Source: Acidobacteriota bacterium (GTDB lineage: Bacteria; Acidobacteriota; Terriglobia; Terriglobales; Acidobacteriaceae). Taken from it: DNA of 64,000 nt. The translations under genes were made by a program, and so were the position numbers. The notes beneath the pieces were generated by a model. That model searched no databases. It had not been told where the DNA came from and saw only the letters and a list, made by a program, of their open reading frames with translations. Below are positions 26,904 to 36,823 of this stretch, in pieces (within the stretch, counting starts at the first letter, position 1; the number at the start of each line of letters is the position of its first letter). The stretch spans positions 124,001 through 188,000 of the forward strand of contig JABCZL010000005.1 of the NCBI GenBank assembly GCA_013289685.1, in the 5' to 3' direction.

Positions 26904-27104
26904 ATGGAAATTCTTACGGTTGATGAAGTAGCCGCGTTCCTGAGGATCAGCAAGCACCAAGTGTACGAGTTGGCAAAGGCCCGCACCCGGTCAGGTGATA
27001 CGCGAGAGCACCCATTGCCGGTGTTGCGTATCGGCAAGGCTGTGAGGTTTCGCAAAGCAGACGTTGAAGATTGGATTGAGAAGCTGATAAGACGCGGGAA
27101 GTGA
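26904..27104 (+). CDS. AlpA/Xis-like excisionase or regulator near the tRNA junction
   Basis: 66 residues with VDEVAAFLRISKHQVYELAK (HTH) and LPVLRIGKAVRFRKADVEDWIEKL (wing plus helix), a clear excisionase-family layout. ATG chosen at 26904 over the TTG six bases upstream because TACAAT at 26892-26897 places transcription start at the ATG. Lies 400 nt from the truncated tRNA, as excisionases often do, but I find no integrase in the window. Related to the gene at 17075-17275. Confidence 0.75.
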   Translation: MEILTVDEVAAFLRISKHQVYELAKARTRSGDTREHPLPVLRIGKAVRFRKADVEDWIEKLIRRGK

Positions 27105-27501
27105 AGGGTTGGTTGTTAACATCCTACGGTTTGATTTTGCTACAAAGGGTGCGTCGGACAATCTGGACAACGTCCCATGGGCCGACCTGACGATTTATCA
27201 ACGGCGCCAATCTGCACTTTTCCGATTCCGGGGCAGTCAATTTCACGCGGGCGGTGCGGTCTTGTTCCTTTTCCTCTTCTGTTGCGGACTTGCAATCTTC
27301 GTCCTCGCATGAGTCAGTGTCTCCCGACTCTTAATGCAAGTCGAGTGGAAGTGACGGAATGTTTTCATCGCACATGGCATCGCATGATCGCACTACGGCA
27401 GATTTCGGCACGTCTCGAATGGCCGAAATCTCTCGTATTCGGCGGAAACCGATCCGACTGTAAGTGATTGAAGAGACTGTAACTCATTGAAAACAGGCGC
27501 G
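27105..27501. other. element end without recognisable genes
   Basis: No convincing gene. A short TTG-started frame ending in a hydrophobic stretch (27109-27312) lacks a ribosome site and family resemblance. Base composition is more mixed than the core to the right. The stretch ends at the tRNA breakpoint at 27501/27502. Confidence 0.4.
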
Positions 27502-27540
27502 TTATGAGACCGTCGCTCTAGCCACCTGAGCTACACCGCC
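27502..27540 (-). tRNA. 5' half of tRNA-Met(CAU), truncated in the anticodon loop
   Basis: Reading leftward from 27540: acceptor GGCGGTG, TA, D-arm GCTC-AGGTGGCTA-GAGC, G, stem ACGGT and loop CTCATAA with anticodon CAT. The next bases (CGCGC) cannot pair with ACGGT, and no T-arm (GGTTCGA) follows in the next 60 nt, so the gene is cut directly after the loop. Tyrosine recombinases of tRNA-targeting elements commonly cross over here, so this looks like one att end, with the chromosome starting at 27541. The 3' half is not seen elsewhere in the window. Confidence 0.65.
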
Positions 27541-27804
27541 ACTTGGCTGCAAATCGGGAAGGATGTGCGAAGGGAACCTTGCCGCCGGTACGGCCCCGGC
27601 ACTCGCAGCATGAACGCAAGAAACCATCGAAACTTACGTCCAATCCTCAATTCTAAGTTCGCCCGCGGAATAGGTCAAACATAGCATGTGCCGACAGCCG
27701 CCCTTCCGCTGTCAGTCGAGCGAAGCTCGACAGGTTCGGCGGCAACTGAGACACTACCTTGCGTCATGATCGCCGCGCTATAGTCCACCATGACCGGAAA
27801 GTCC

Positions 27805-28524
27805 ATGAAAGCGATCGCTGTCATTCCTGCCCGTTTGGCTTCCACCCGTCTGCCCCGCAAGATGCTGCGCGAAATCGCGGGCAAGCCGTTGATTGGCGTG
27901 GTCTACGAAGCCGTGCGTTCTTCGCCCTTGCTCGCGGACGTCATTATCGCCACGGACTCCGATGTAATCATGCAGGTCTGCCGCCAACGCGGCTGGAAAG
28001 CGCAGATGACTTCGGCTGCACACCGCAGTGGTACCGAACGCTTACACGAAGTGTCGGGTCGCGAGCCGGCCGATGTCTACATCAACGTTCAGGGCGACGA
28101 GCCGCTCACAGTCCCCGAGCACATCGCGACCCTGCTGCAGGTCATGCAAAATCCCGAAGCTCAGGTCGGCACGCTGATGACTCCCGCCGCCCAGGTCGAC
28201 ATTCCCAACCCGAATGCCGTGAAAGTCGTGACGGACCTCAACGGCCGCGCCCTCTATTTCTCCCGCGCCACCATCCCCTTCGATCGCGACGGCACACGCC
28301 CGCGGTATTTTAAGCACCTGGGTCTCTATGCCTATCGCAAGCCCGCTCTAGACCGTTTTGTCCAATTGCCCGAATCCTCCCTGGAAAAAAGCGAGCGCCT
28401 GGAGCAGTTGCGCTTTCTGGAAAATGGAATCCCGATCTTTGTCGGCGAGACTCCGCACGACAGCGTGGGAGTTGACACCGAAGAAGACCTGCAACGCGTG
28501 ATCGAGATCCTGCGCAAGCGCTGA
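27805..28524 (+). CDS. kdsB: 3-deoxy-manno-octulosonate cytidylyltransferase
   Basis: Activates Kdo with CTP to give CMP-Kdo for lipopolysaccharide inner-core synthesis in the cytoplasm. The start at 27805 (MKAIAVIPARLASTRLPRK) matches the family N-terminus with GGAAAG just upstream; an in-frame ATG at 27790 is the alternative. Visible motifs: PARLASTRLPRK nucleotide-binding loop, ATDSD, HRSGTERL, NVQGDEPL metal/CTP site, and the C-terminal VDTEEDL. 239 residues, normal length. First core gene right of the tRNA junction. Confidence 0.95.
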   Translation: MKAIAVIPARLASTRLPRKMLREIAGKPLIGVVYEAVRSSPLLADVIIATDSDVIMQVCRQRGWKAQMTSAAHRSGTERLHEVSGREPADVYINVQGDEPLTVPEHIATLLQVMQNPEAQVGTLMTPAAQVDIPNPNAVKVVTDLNGRALYFSRATIPFDRDGTRPRYFKHLGLYAYRKPALDRFVQLPESSLEKSERLEQLRFLENGIPIFVGETPHDSVGVDTEEDLQRVIEILRKR

Positions 28525-28534
28525 CCGAAGCACT

Positions 28535-29686
28535 TCAAACCTGCGGATCCAGGTTGTGCTTTCGGCCCCATTCCTTCGCCGCTGCCAGGCGCCTCGAGAT
28601 CGCAGGATGCGAATGGAAAAACCATTCCACCCACTTTGACGGCATCCGCTCCGCCAGGTTCTGCTCCGCCAGCTTGTTCATCGAGGAAATGAATGGCTCA
28701 ACGCTAGCGATGGATTCGAATGCATACCGGTCGGCCTGCCGCTCGTTGAACCGGGAATACGCATTGAGGGCCGGCATCAGCACAAATGACAACACAACCG
28801 AAACCAGCGCCAGCAGCGGCAGGTTGGCGAAGTCCGACAATTCCTCAAACATGTGCTGGTCCACTGCATAGTGCAGGGTCCAGTTGGCCGCCCAGAAGCC
28901 GAGCAGCGTAATCGCAGCCTGCACAAAAATGCTCTTCAAAATGTGACGATGCACATGGTGCCCAAGTTCGTGCGCCAGCACCGCTTCGATCTCATCCTGG
29001 GTGTAATTGTCGAGCAGCGTGTCTGCCAGAATGATGCGGCGGGTCGCGCCCAGCCCGGTCAGAGCAGCATTCGCCTTCTTACTCTTTTCCGAAAGCTTCC
29101 AGCGGTAGACGCCGCGCACTCGCGTTCCCGCACGCTCGCTCAACACCACCAAGCGACGCCGCAGGTCTTCGTCATCCAGCGGCTCGAACTTGTAGAAGAT
29201 GGGAAACAGAACCACCGGCGCAAGTTGCGCCAGAAGGACGAACAGTCCCATGAACAACGCCCAAGCCAGTATCCACCAATGCTGCGGCCACTGCCGCAAA
29301 GTGAAATACAAAATTTCCACCACTACTGTCCCCAGCACCAGTCCGACCAGAAAGCTCTTGACCTCATCCCAGGCCCACGACCGGAATCTCTGCGTCGACA
29401 GCTTGAATCTTCGCTCCAGAGAGTAGCCGTAGTAATCGAGCCCAATCCCCAGCGCCTTGCTGATGGCCAGCAACAGCAGCAGGTACATGAACAGTGAAAG
29501 GGAATAACTCTGAAATCCCAGCCGGTAAGCCAAGTCCCGCAGCAAGTCTGACCATCGCGTGACCAGCAAAATAATCAGGAACGCGAACCCCACGATAAAG
29601 TCGGTGACGCCCAGCCACCGCCGGATGCGGTTATAGCGGAGCGCCTCAGGCGAATCGGCCTGTACCGGATTAGGGTCGTCTGCCAT
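28535..29686 (-). CDS. M48 family (Ste24/CAAX-type) membrane metalloprotease
   Basis: 383 residues with four to six hydrophobic segments in the N-terminal half and around residues 250-300, a cytosol-facing HELGH zinc site at 239-243, and NERQADRYAFE supplying the third ligand. Length and topology match bacterial Ste24-like zinc proteases, which cut membrane-associated substrates and serve in envelope quality control. Convergent with kdsB (10-nt gap), no obvious operon partner. Annotated as a CAAX-protease homologue; substrate unknown. Confidence 0.93.
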   Translation of the reverse strand: MADDPNPVQADSPEALRYNRIRRWLGVTDFIVGFAFLIILLVTRWSDLLRDLAYRLGFQSYSLSLFMYLLLLLAISKALGIGLDYYGYSLERRFKLSTQRFRSWAWDEVKSFLVGLVLGTVVVEILYFTLRQWPQHWWILAWALFMGLFVLLAQLAPVVLFPIFYKFEPLDDEDLRRRLVVLSERAGTRVRGVYRWKLSEKSKKANAALTGLGATRRIILADTLLDNYTQDEIEAVLAHELGHHVHRHILKSIFVQAAITLLGFWAANWTLHYAVDQHMFEELSDFANLPLLALVSVVLSFVLMPALNAYSRFNERQADRYAFESIASVEPFISSMNKLAEQNLAERMPSKWVEWFFHSHPAISRRLAAAKEWGRKHNLDPQV

Positions 29687-29716
29687 GATCTGGAACTATC
29701 GATCTTTAACTCTGTG

Positions 29717-31144
29717 CTAGCCCTTGTCTCTCACGAAGCTCTCGCCCGTGGTCAGCAGTTCGCTGACCAGGTCCGGCGAAGATGCCTCAGTGTAAAGCCG
29801 CAGCAGCGGCTCCGTCCCAGAAGCACGGAACAACACCCACGCTTCCGCTCCATTCCCGTTGACCGGCGCATCGAGAAAAAACTTTACCCCGTCTTTATTT
29901 TCTTTCTTGAGCACCCGGTAACGTCCAAGAACCTGTGTTCCATCCGCCCGCGCGCGCTGAATAGCATTCTGCTTCATCTCTTCAGAAATGCGCAGATCGC
30001 GCCGCCCGTAATAATGCGGACCAAACTCGCGCTGCAGGTCCGCCACCAACTGCCCCAGCGGCTTCCCTTCCTCCGCCATCACATTGGCCAGCAGCAGGCA
30101 GTTCAGCACGCCATCGCGCTCGGGCAAAAAACGCGAGTACCCAATGCCGCCCGACTCTTCTCCTCCAATCAGAATTTCGTTCTCCATCATCAGATCGGCA
30201 ATATATTTAAATCCGATGGACGTCTCGTGCAGCCTGCGTCCGTACTTCGCTGCGATACGGTCCAGCATGCGCGTCGTATTAAACGCGCGCACCACGTCCC
30301 CCGGCCATTTCTTGCGCTCCAGAAGCCAGCGCAACAGCACGCAAAAAATCTTGTGCGAGTCTACGAAGCTGCCATCCTCCGCCGCCGCACCAATGCGGTC
30401 CGCGTCCCCGTCGGTGGCCAGCCCAGCGTCGCACTTTTCGCGCACCACCGTCTGCTGCAACATCGCAGTATTCGGCTCAATCGGTTCGGGATTTATCCCC
30501 GGAAACAGCGGGTTCACTTCCTGCCGGATCGCCACGTGCTGCACCCCGCGCTCGGCAAATATTCCAGGCAGAACGCCGCGCCCAGAACCATACATTGAAT
30601 CCACGGCAAACTTGAACTTTGTTTTCGCAATGAGGTCCATATCGGCAAACCCGCAAACCGCTGCGACGTATGCCTTCTTCAGATCAACTTCCTCGATCGC
30701 AGCCTTGCTCCCTTTCGGAGCGGCATTCGCGGCGAGTTCTTCCTCAATCTTCTTCATGATCGCAGGCGTAGCCGATCCCCCGAACTTGCCCTTGAATTTC
30801 ACTCCGTTCCAGTTCCACGGATTGTGGCTCGAGGTAACCATTACGCCGCCCGCCGCGCCCTGATGTTTCACTGCATAAGAAACCGCCGGCGTGGGCGTGT
30901 AATCGTTGGCCAGTTTCACCGGAATCCCCGCAGCCGCGATTACTTCGGCGACGATGCGCGCCGCTTGAGGCGACTCAAAGCGCGTGTCATACCCGATAAA
31001 CACCCCGCGCTGCGCCTCTTCGTATTTCAGAACGTACGACGCGATCGCCCCCGCCACCCGGCGCACGTTCTCGAACGTGAAGTCGTCGGCAATGACTCCA
31101 CGCCAGCCGTCGGTTCCGAATTTGATCTCTTGCGCCATGGTCAT
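29717..31144 (-). CDS. phosphoglucomutase/phosphomannomutase family protein
   Basis: 475 residues of the alpha-D-phosphohexomutase fold. Catalytic phosphoserine is S106 in TSSHNP; metal loop DGDADRIG; sugar-binding GEESGGIG; phosphate-binding RASGTEPLLRLY near the C-terminus. Interconverts hexose-1- and 6-phosphates. Next to mannose-1-phosphate guanylyltransferase and mannose-6-phosphate isomerase genes on the same strand, so mannose/GDP-mannose metabolism is the likely pathway, though glucose specificity cannot be excluded. No clear SD; an ATG six bases in (31138) is equally good. Confidence 0.93.
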   Translation of the reverse strand: MTMAQEIKFGTDGWRGVIADDFTFENVRRVAGAIASYVLKYEEAQRGVFIGYDTRFESPQAARIVAEVIAAAGIPVKLANDYTPTPAVSYAVKHQGAAGGVMVTSSHNPWNWNGVKFKGKFGGSATPAIMKKIEEELAANAAPKGSKAAIEEVDLKKAYVAAVCGFADMDLIAKTKFKFAVDSMYGSGRGVLPGIFAERGVQHVAIRQEVNPLFPGINPEPIEPNTAMLQQTVVREKCDAGLATDGDADRIGAAAEDGSFVDSHKIFCVLLRWLLERKKWPGDVVRAFNTTRMLDRIAAKYGRRLHETSIGFKYIADLMMENEILIGGEESGGIGYSRFLPERDGVLNCLLLANVMAEEGKPLGQLVADLQREFGPHYYGRRDLRISEEMKQNAIQRARADGTQVLGRYRVLKKENKDGVKFFLDAPVNGNGAEAWVLFRASGTEPLLRLYTEASSPDLVSELLTTGESFVRDKG

Positions 31145-31147
31145 TCA

Positions 31148-31239
31148 GTGGCTAGTGATTAGTGATTCGTGGCTGGTGATTTGGAAAAGGCGCATCGTGG
31201 CCCATATTAACTAGTCACTAATCACTAGTCACTAGCCAC
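31148..31239. repeat. palindromic intergenic repeat built from CTAGTGATTAGTGA units
   Basis: Left arm GTGGCTAGTGATTAGTGATT and right arm with its complement (AATCACTAGTCACTAGCCAC) enclose ~40 nt between the phosphohexomutase and manC genes. The RNA would form a long hairpin. Similar short-word palindromes recur elsewhere in the core region (41587, 39541). Confidence 0.6.
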
Positions 31240-31247
31240 TTTCTCCC

Positions 31248-32363
31248 CTACACCAGCTTGTGCATCTTCTTCTCGTCGAGATACTTCACAACCTTGCCCA
31301 CATCCTGCGCGTGCTGGCGGGTAGTGATCAGCAGCGCATCCGCAGTCTCCACCACCACCAGATCACTCACACCCACCGCCGCCACAAACTTTCCCGGAGA
31401 ATGAATATAGTTGCCCCGCGCATTCATCAGACAAACGCCGGAAGCAGCCACCAGATTGCCTTCCGGCGGATTGCTCTTGGCGGTGTGGTGCTCGTGCAGC
31501 GCCGTCCATGAACCCAGATCGTTCCAGCCAAAATCCGCCGGCAGGCAGAAAATGTTTCCCGCCTGTTCACCCTTCGCCGAACGCGGCTCCAGTACCGCAT
31601 AGTCCACGCTGATGTTTTCGCACTTGGGATACAGCTTGCGAAAAGTAGCCGCAAACTTGCGCGTGCCAAATGTCGCAGCGATTTCTTCCAGCAGCGACGC
31701 GGTCTTCGGCAGATGTTCCCGCAGCGCATCGGTTAGCGTGCGCGCACTCCACAAGAATATTCCGCTGTTCCAGAAGTAACTCCCGGCAGCCACAAATTCC
31801 GCTGCCTTCTTCGCGTCCGGCTTCTCGGTGAATCGCCGCACGCGCAGTGCCTCGCCCGCAAACGTACGTCCCCCCTCCGCCTCAATATACCCATACCCAG
31901 TTTCCGCGCGGTTCGGCGGTATGCCCAGCACTAGGATATTCGGGCCGCTCGCCGCGATCTCAATCCCACGCCCCAGAGTCTCGCGATAGCGCTCCTCATC
32001 GCCAATCACGTGATCGGACGGGAACATGCCAATCACTGCGTCCGGATTCTCCCGCAAGAGCAGAAACGCAGCCAGCCCAATGGCGGGAGCCGTATTCCGC
32101 CCCACCGGTTCGGCCAGCACCTGATCCTTCGGCAGCTTCGGAAGTTGCTTCAAGATTGCGAGCCGCAGATCTTCGTTGGTGATAATCCAAAACTTTTTCG
32201 CCAGCGCCATCGGCAGCAGTCGCGCCACGGTCTGCTGAATCATCGTCTGCTTGCCGTCGAGCGCCAGCAACTGTTTCGCCAGCTTTCTGCGGCTCAGCGG
32301 CCAGAAGCGCGTGCCGCGCCCTCCAGCCAGAATTACGGGATAGAAATTTAAGTTCTTCGCCAA
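31248..32363 (-). CDS. manC: mannose-1-phosphate guanylyltransferase
   Basis: 371 residues. N-terminal nucleotidyltransferase signature VILAGGRGTRFWPLSR with KQLLAL; EPVGRNTAPA; FPSDHVI; later FTEKPD and the FGWNDLGSW metal/sugar site. Makes GDP-mannose from mannose-1-phosphate and GTP for glycan synthesis. It lacks the C-terminal isomerase domain of bifunctional AlgA/ManC; that activity is supplied by the neighbouring gene (32406-33413). Good SD (AGG-rich) is not obvious, but the family start matches. Confidence 0.93.
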   Translation of the reverse strand: MAKNLNFYPVILAGGRGTRFWPLSRRKLAKQLLALDGKQTMIQQTVARLLPMALAKKFWIITNEDLRLAILKQLPKLPKDQVLAEPVGRNTAPAIGLAAFLLLRENPDAVIGMFPSDHVIGDEERYRETLGRGIEIAASGPNILVLGIPPNRAETGYGYIEAEGGRTFAGEALRVRRFTEKPDAKKAAEFVAAGSYFWNSGIFLWSARTLTDALREHLPKTASLLEEIAATFGTRKFAATFRKLYPKCENISVDYAVLEPRSAKGEQAGNIFCLPADFGWNDLGSWTALHEHHTAKSNPPEGNLVAASGVCLMNARGNYIHSPGKFVAAVGVSDLVVVETADALLITTRQHAQDVGKVVKYLDEKKMHKLV

Positions 32364-32405
32364 GGATTTTCACACACCAAAATTCAAAGCCGACGGTAAA
32401 CCCAA

Positions 32406-33413
32406 CTACATTCTCGTCTCCGGCTCCGGATGCGGCCTTCCAGGCACATAAGCCCGCAAATATTCCAGCGTCCACTGCGGACGCACTGCGAATTCTTCGA
32501 CGCATGCAGGAATAACAACGGCGTCGCCTTTAGCCATCGTGACTGCCTCGGTACCAGGTGCGTCGACCACCCCGCAACCTTCTGTCGCGACCAGTATCTG
32601 AACGGAGCTTTTGTCTGAATCATCTCGGGTCACGGCGAACACTGGTTCCTTTGCCTCAAACATCTCGACCACGAAGTACGGTGCCGTCACAAGGGGAGCG
32701 TAGCGCACCTTGCCCGGTCCACTCCCAATCTCGAGCGGCGCCGGACGCACCACTTTGCCCGACTTCACTTTCTCCTTCACCGCCGCCATACCATCTTTCA
32801 GGTGCAGCTCCCGCGGACGCCCGTAATCATACAAGCGATACGTCGTATCGGACTGCTGCTGGGTTTCCACCACGACCGATCCCGGCCCCAGCGTGTGCAC
32901 CGTACCGCCCGCCACATAGATCATGTCACCCGCATACACATTGATCCAGTTGAGAACTTCTTCCGCGCGCTTCTGCTGTATCGCCTCTTCCAACAGCTGC
33001 ACAGTGACACCAGGCTTCAAGCCCAACGCAATCTGCGCCCCCGGCTTCGCGTGCGCAATGTACCAGCACTCGGTCTTCCCCCACGGCTGGCCCACACGCT
33101 GTGCCTGCACGTCGTCGGGATGCACCTGCACGGACAGCTTCTCATGTGGGAAAAGAAATTTCAGCAGCAATGGAAACCGCTTGGGATCGCGCGCCGCGTC
33201 GCCCACCAGTTCGCGTTTATACTCTTCGCTCAACTGCGAGAGCGTTTTCCCGGTGAGCGGCCCATTCGCAACTTTGCAATCGTCCCCGCTCAGCCAGGCC
33301 TCGCCGATCTTCTCTTCGAACTTGTGGTTGGGGTAAATCGGCGACAAGTCCTGCGTGCCCCACGGGCGCGGATCAAATCCCGGAAGCATCAGCAATGGAT
33401 AAAGATTCCCCAT
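32406..33413 (-). CDS. manA: class I mannose-6-phosphate isomerase
   Basis: 335 residues, cupin-type zinc isomerase that converts fructose-6-phosphate and mannose-6-phosphate. Zinc and substrate motifs: SVQVHPDD, KTECWYI, GGTVHTLG, then a second cupin-like C-terminal half. Completes with the neighbouring guanylyltransferase and phosphohexomutase a route from fructose-6-phosphate to GDP-mannose. Same strand, 42 nt upstream of manC, so likely co-transcribed. Confidence 0.92.
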   Translation of the reverse strand: MGNLYPLLMLPGFDPRPWGTQDLSPIYPNHKFEEKIGEAWLSGDDCKVANGPLTGKTLSQLSEEYKRELVGDAARDPKRFPLLLKFLFPHEKLSVQVHPDDVQAQRVGQPWGKTECWYIAHAKPGAQIALGLKPGVTVQLLEEAIQQKRAEEVLNWINVYAGDMIYVAGGTVHTLGPGSVVVETQQQSDTTYRLYDYGRPRELHLKDGMAAVKEKVKSGKVVRPAPLEIGSGPGKVRYAPLVTAPYFVVEMFEAKEPVFAVTRDDSDKSSVQILVATEGCGVVDAPGTEAVTMAKGDAVVIPACVEEFAVRPQWTLEYLRAYVPGRPHPEPETRM

Positions 33414-33500
33414 GCCAAACTTTCGCCCACAAAAAAGACCGCTCGCAAATGGAACGGCCTCTGCCGAACCTGATCATCCACAACAACAATTAGTCCGGCG

Positions 33501-34697
33501 TTACACTGCCGCAAAGAATTTCCGCATGCGCTCCAGGCCGCGATCTAACTCAGCCTTCGACGTGGCATACGACACGCGAATGTGCTCGCTCGTTCCGAAT
33601 CCTTCACCCGGAACCGTGGCCACGTGCGCCTCACGCAACAGCCGCCCGGCCACGTCTGAAGCCGACTTCAGCCCGCCCCGCCCCAGAAACGACGAAATAT
33701 TCGGATAGGCATAGAACGCACCTTCCGGCAGCGTGCACTTCACGCCCGGAATTGCGCGCAACCCCTTCACCACATTGTCGCGCAGTTGGATATATTCACG
33801 TCGCATCTCTTCAACACACTCCTGCGGTCCCTTCAGCGCGGCCACGGCGGCTTTCTGCACAATCGAAGTCGGATTCGAAGTCGACTGGCTTTGCAGTTTC
33901 GCCATCGCGCTCACCACCGCCGCCGGCGCTAGCGCATATCCCAGCCGCCATCCCGTCATGGCATAGGTTTTCGAGAGCGAGCCCAGCACCACGAAACGCT
34001 CCTTGTATTCTCGCAGCGATCCCACGGAGAAATTCTTCCCTGTGTAGTTCAGGTAAACGTAGCACTCGTCCGACAGCACCCAAATGCCGCGCTGGTGCGC
34101 CAGGCGGATGACCTCGGTCATATCTTCCGGGCTCATCACCGCGCCCGAGGGATTCGACGGTGAGTTGAGGATAATCGCCTTGGTCCGCGGCGTGATCAGT
34201 TGAGCGACCATCTCCGCCGTCACACGAAAGCCCTGCGTCTCGTCCGATTCCAGCAGAACGCAATTCCCGCCAGCGTAGCGAATAATGTCTTTGAACGACA
34301 CCCAGTACGGCACCGGCAGAATCACTTCGTCGCCGTGATCCACCAACACCTGAATGGCATTGAACAGCGCATGCTTCCCCCCGGTCGAGGCAATCACTTC
34401 CTCACGGCGGTAGTCCGAATCAAAATCCACGTTATGGCGGTGCGCGATCGCATCGCGCAGTTCGGCCGTGCCTGCCACCGCGGTGTATTTCGTGAAGTTC
34501 CCCTGAATCGCGGCAATGCCAGCGTCCTTGATATGCTGCGGCGTCGCGAAATGCGGCTCCCCCGCGCCAAAATCGACCACGTCGATTCCCTGCTGCCGCA
34601 GTTTGTCCGCCTCGGCCACCACCGCCATGGTGGCGGAGGGTTCGATGCGGTTGATTCGTTCCGTAAGTCTCAGAGCTTCCGTGGTTGCCGTGGTCAT
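33501..34697 (-). CDS. class I/II PLP-dependent aminotransferase (aspartate-type)
   Basis: 398 residues with the AAT Igamma pattern: VVDFGAGEPHFATP, the NSPSNPSG loop, D210 (LSDECY), and Schiff-base lysine K243 in SLSKTYAMTGWRLGY, followed by the VSYA...R terminal region. Probably aspartate aminotransferase, possibly broader specificity. Its ATG at 34697 overlaps the coaD stop by 4 nt (ATGA), so the two are translationally coupled with coaD upstream. Confidence 0.92.
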   Translation of the reverse strand: MTTATTEALRLTERINRIEPSATMAVVAEADKLRQQGIDVVDFGAGEPHFATPQHIKDAGIAAIQGNFTKYTAVAGTAELRDAIAHRHNVDFDSDYRREEVIASTGGKHALFNAIQVLVDHGDEVILPVPYWVSFKDIIRYAGGNCVLLESDETQGFRVTAEMVAQLITPRTKAIILNSPSNPSGAVMSPEDMTEVIRLAHQRGIWVLSDECYVYLNYTGKNFSVGSLREYKERFVVLGSLSKTYAMTGWRLGYALAPAAVVSAMAKLQSQSTSNPTSIVQKAAVAALKGPQECVEEMRREYIQLRDNVVKGLRAIPGVKCTLPEGAFYAYPNISSFLGRGGLKSASDVAGRLLREAHVATVPGEGFGTSEHIRVSYATSKAELDRGLERMRKFFAAV

Positions 34698-35239
34698 GCC
34701 TTCTTCTTCCTTTTTCTCGGGACTTCGATGATTTCCGGGTCCCGAAGTTTGTATGCGGGATCCAATTTTTCCCGCAGCTTCTGTTCCACCGCGTCAGGGA
34801 CGAGATCTTTCACCGGCCCCCCGGCCTGCGCCACCTCGCGCACCAGCCGCGAACTTACATAAGAATATTTGACGGCCGGCATCATGAAGACCGTTTCGAG
34901 CGTTGGTTCGAGCTTGCGGTTCATCAGCGCCATCTGCAGCTCGTATTCGTAATCGCTGATGGCACGAATGCCGCGCAACACACACATCGCATCAATCGAT
35001 TTGGCGTATTCCACCATCAAACCATCAAACGTGTCGATGCGAACATTGCTCCAATCAGCCGTGAGCTGTCGCAGCATCTCCAGCCGCTCCCCCAGGCTGA
35101 ACATCGGAGTCTTCTCCGAATTGCGCAGAATCGCAACCACCAGCTGTTCGAACATCTTGCTGCCCCGCTCAATCAAATCGAGGTGCCCGTTGGTGGGCGG
35201 ATCAAACGAACCGGGATAAACCGCGATGCCCTTATTCAA
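34694..35239 (-). CDS. coaD: phosphopantetheine adenylyltransferase
   Basis: Fourth step of coenzyme A synthesis, transfers AMP from ATP to 4'-phosphopantetheine. Motifs: AVYPGSFDPPTNGHLD nucleotide-binding segment, RGIRAISDYEYELQMALMNRKL, and the SYVSSRLVREVA end. The frame starts at a TTG (35281), but the TTG at 35239 (LNKGIAVYPG) has GAGGA just upstream and gives the usual ~181-residue length, so I use it. A TTG start may tune expression. Overlaps the aminotransferase gene by 4 nt. Confidence 0.93.
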   Translation of the reverse strand: MNKGIAVYPGSFDPPTNGHLDLIERGSKMFEQLVVAILRNSEKTPMFSLGERLEMLRQLTADWSNVRIDTFDGLMVEYAKSIDAMCVLRGIRAISDYEYELQMALMNRKLEPTLETVFMMPAVKYSYVSSRLVREVAQAGGPVKDLVPDAVEQKLREKLDPAYKLRDPEIIEVPRKRKKKA

Positions 35240-35409
35240 TCGTCCTCGCAGGAAGGCCGTGGGTTCAGCTCTTTGGAGCAAAGAGAAGCAATAGGAGATT
35301 TTATGCGGGTGAGAGTAACAATGGCAATCAGGGAGTCGGAACGTTCAGTCGAAGAATTTGGGGAGACCCGGGCGCAGCACAAAAATTGCCGCGCCCGGAG
35401 GCAACGAAC

Positions 35410-36519
<1,110 letters not shown>

Positions 36520-36570
36520 GGAGTGGCTCCTTTTAAGAGTGCCGACCTAAATGAAATCTAATCTGGCCGG

Positions 36571-36599
36571 ATTATACATACAGATTGAAGCGAAGAAAA
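36571..36599 (-). promoter_or_regulatory. recA promoter (-10 TATAAT)
   Basis: TATAAT on the minus strand (36571-36576) with a 17-nt spacer to a weak -35 (TTTTCT, 36594-36599). Predicted start ~36564, giving a ~45-nt leader before the recA ATG. I see no clear LexA-type palindrome overlapping it. Confidence 0.45.
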
Positions 36600-36655
36600 G
36601 GCGAATTGCGGAAAATGTTGTGAATAACGTTCCGAATTGGGCAATCCGACTTGGA

Positions 36656-36797
36656 TTGTCATCCTGAGGTCCGCGTTCTTTGCGGGCCGAAGGACCTATG
36701 GAATCGTCGGCAGCGGTGGTGGAGCCAGCCAAGTACAGAGGTCCTTCGTTGGGAGTCATCGGCTTCGCCGAGAACTCCGCCTGCCTCAGGATGACAA
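36656..36797. repeat. 142-bp palindromic repeat with TTGTCATCCTGAGG arms
   Basis: Left end TTGTCATCCTGAGG and right end CCTCAGGATGACAA are exact inverted copies, with a CGAAGGACCT/AGGTCCTTCG inner pair. Same arm sequence as the repeat at 47984-48082, so both belong to one REP/MITE-like family; a half copy is at 44467-44515. Lies between recA and the ThyX-like gene. Confidence 0.75.
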
Positions 36798-36823
36798 GGG
36801 GAGAAGTGAAACTCCGCAACTGT

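Noticed and set aside
27109..27312. Reading frame with a hydrophobic C-terminus near the tRNA junction
   Set aside because: TTG start, no SD, no recognisable family.
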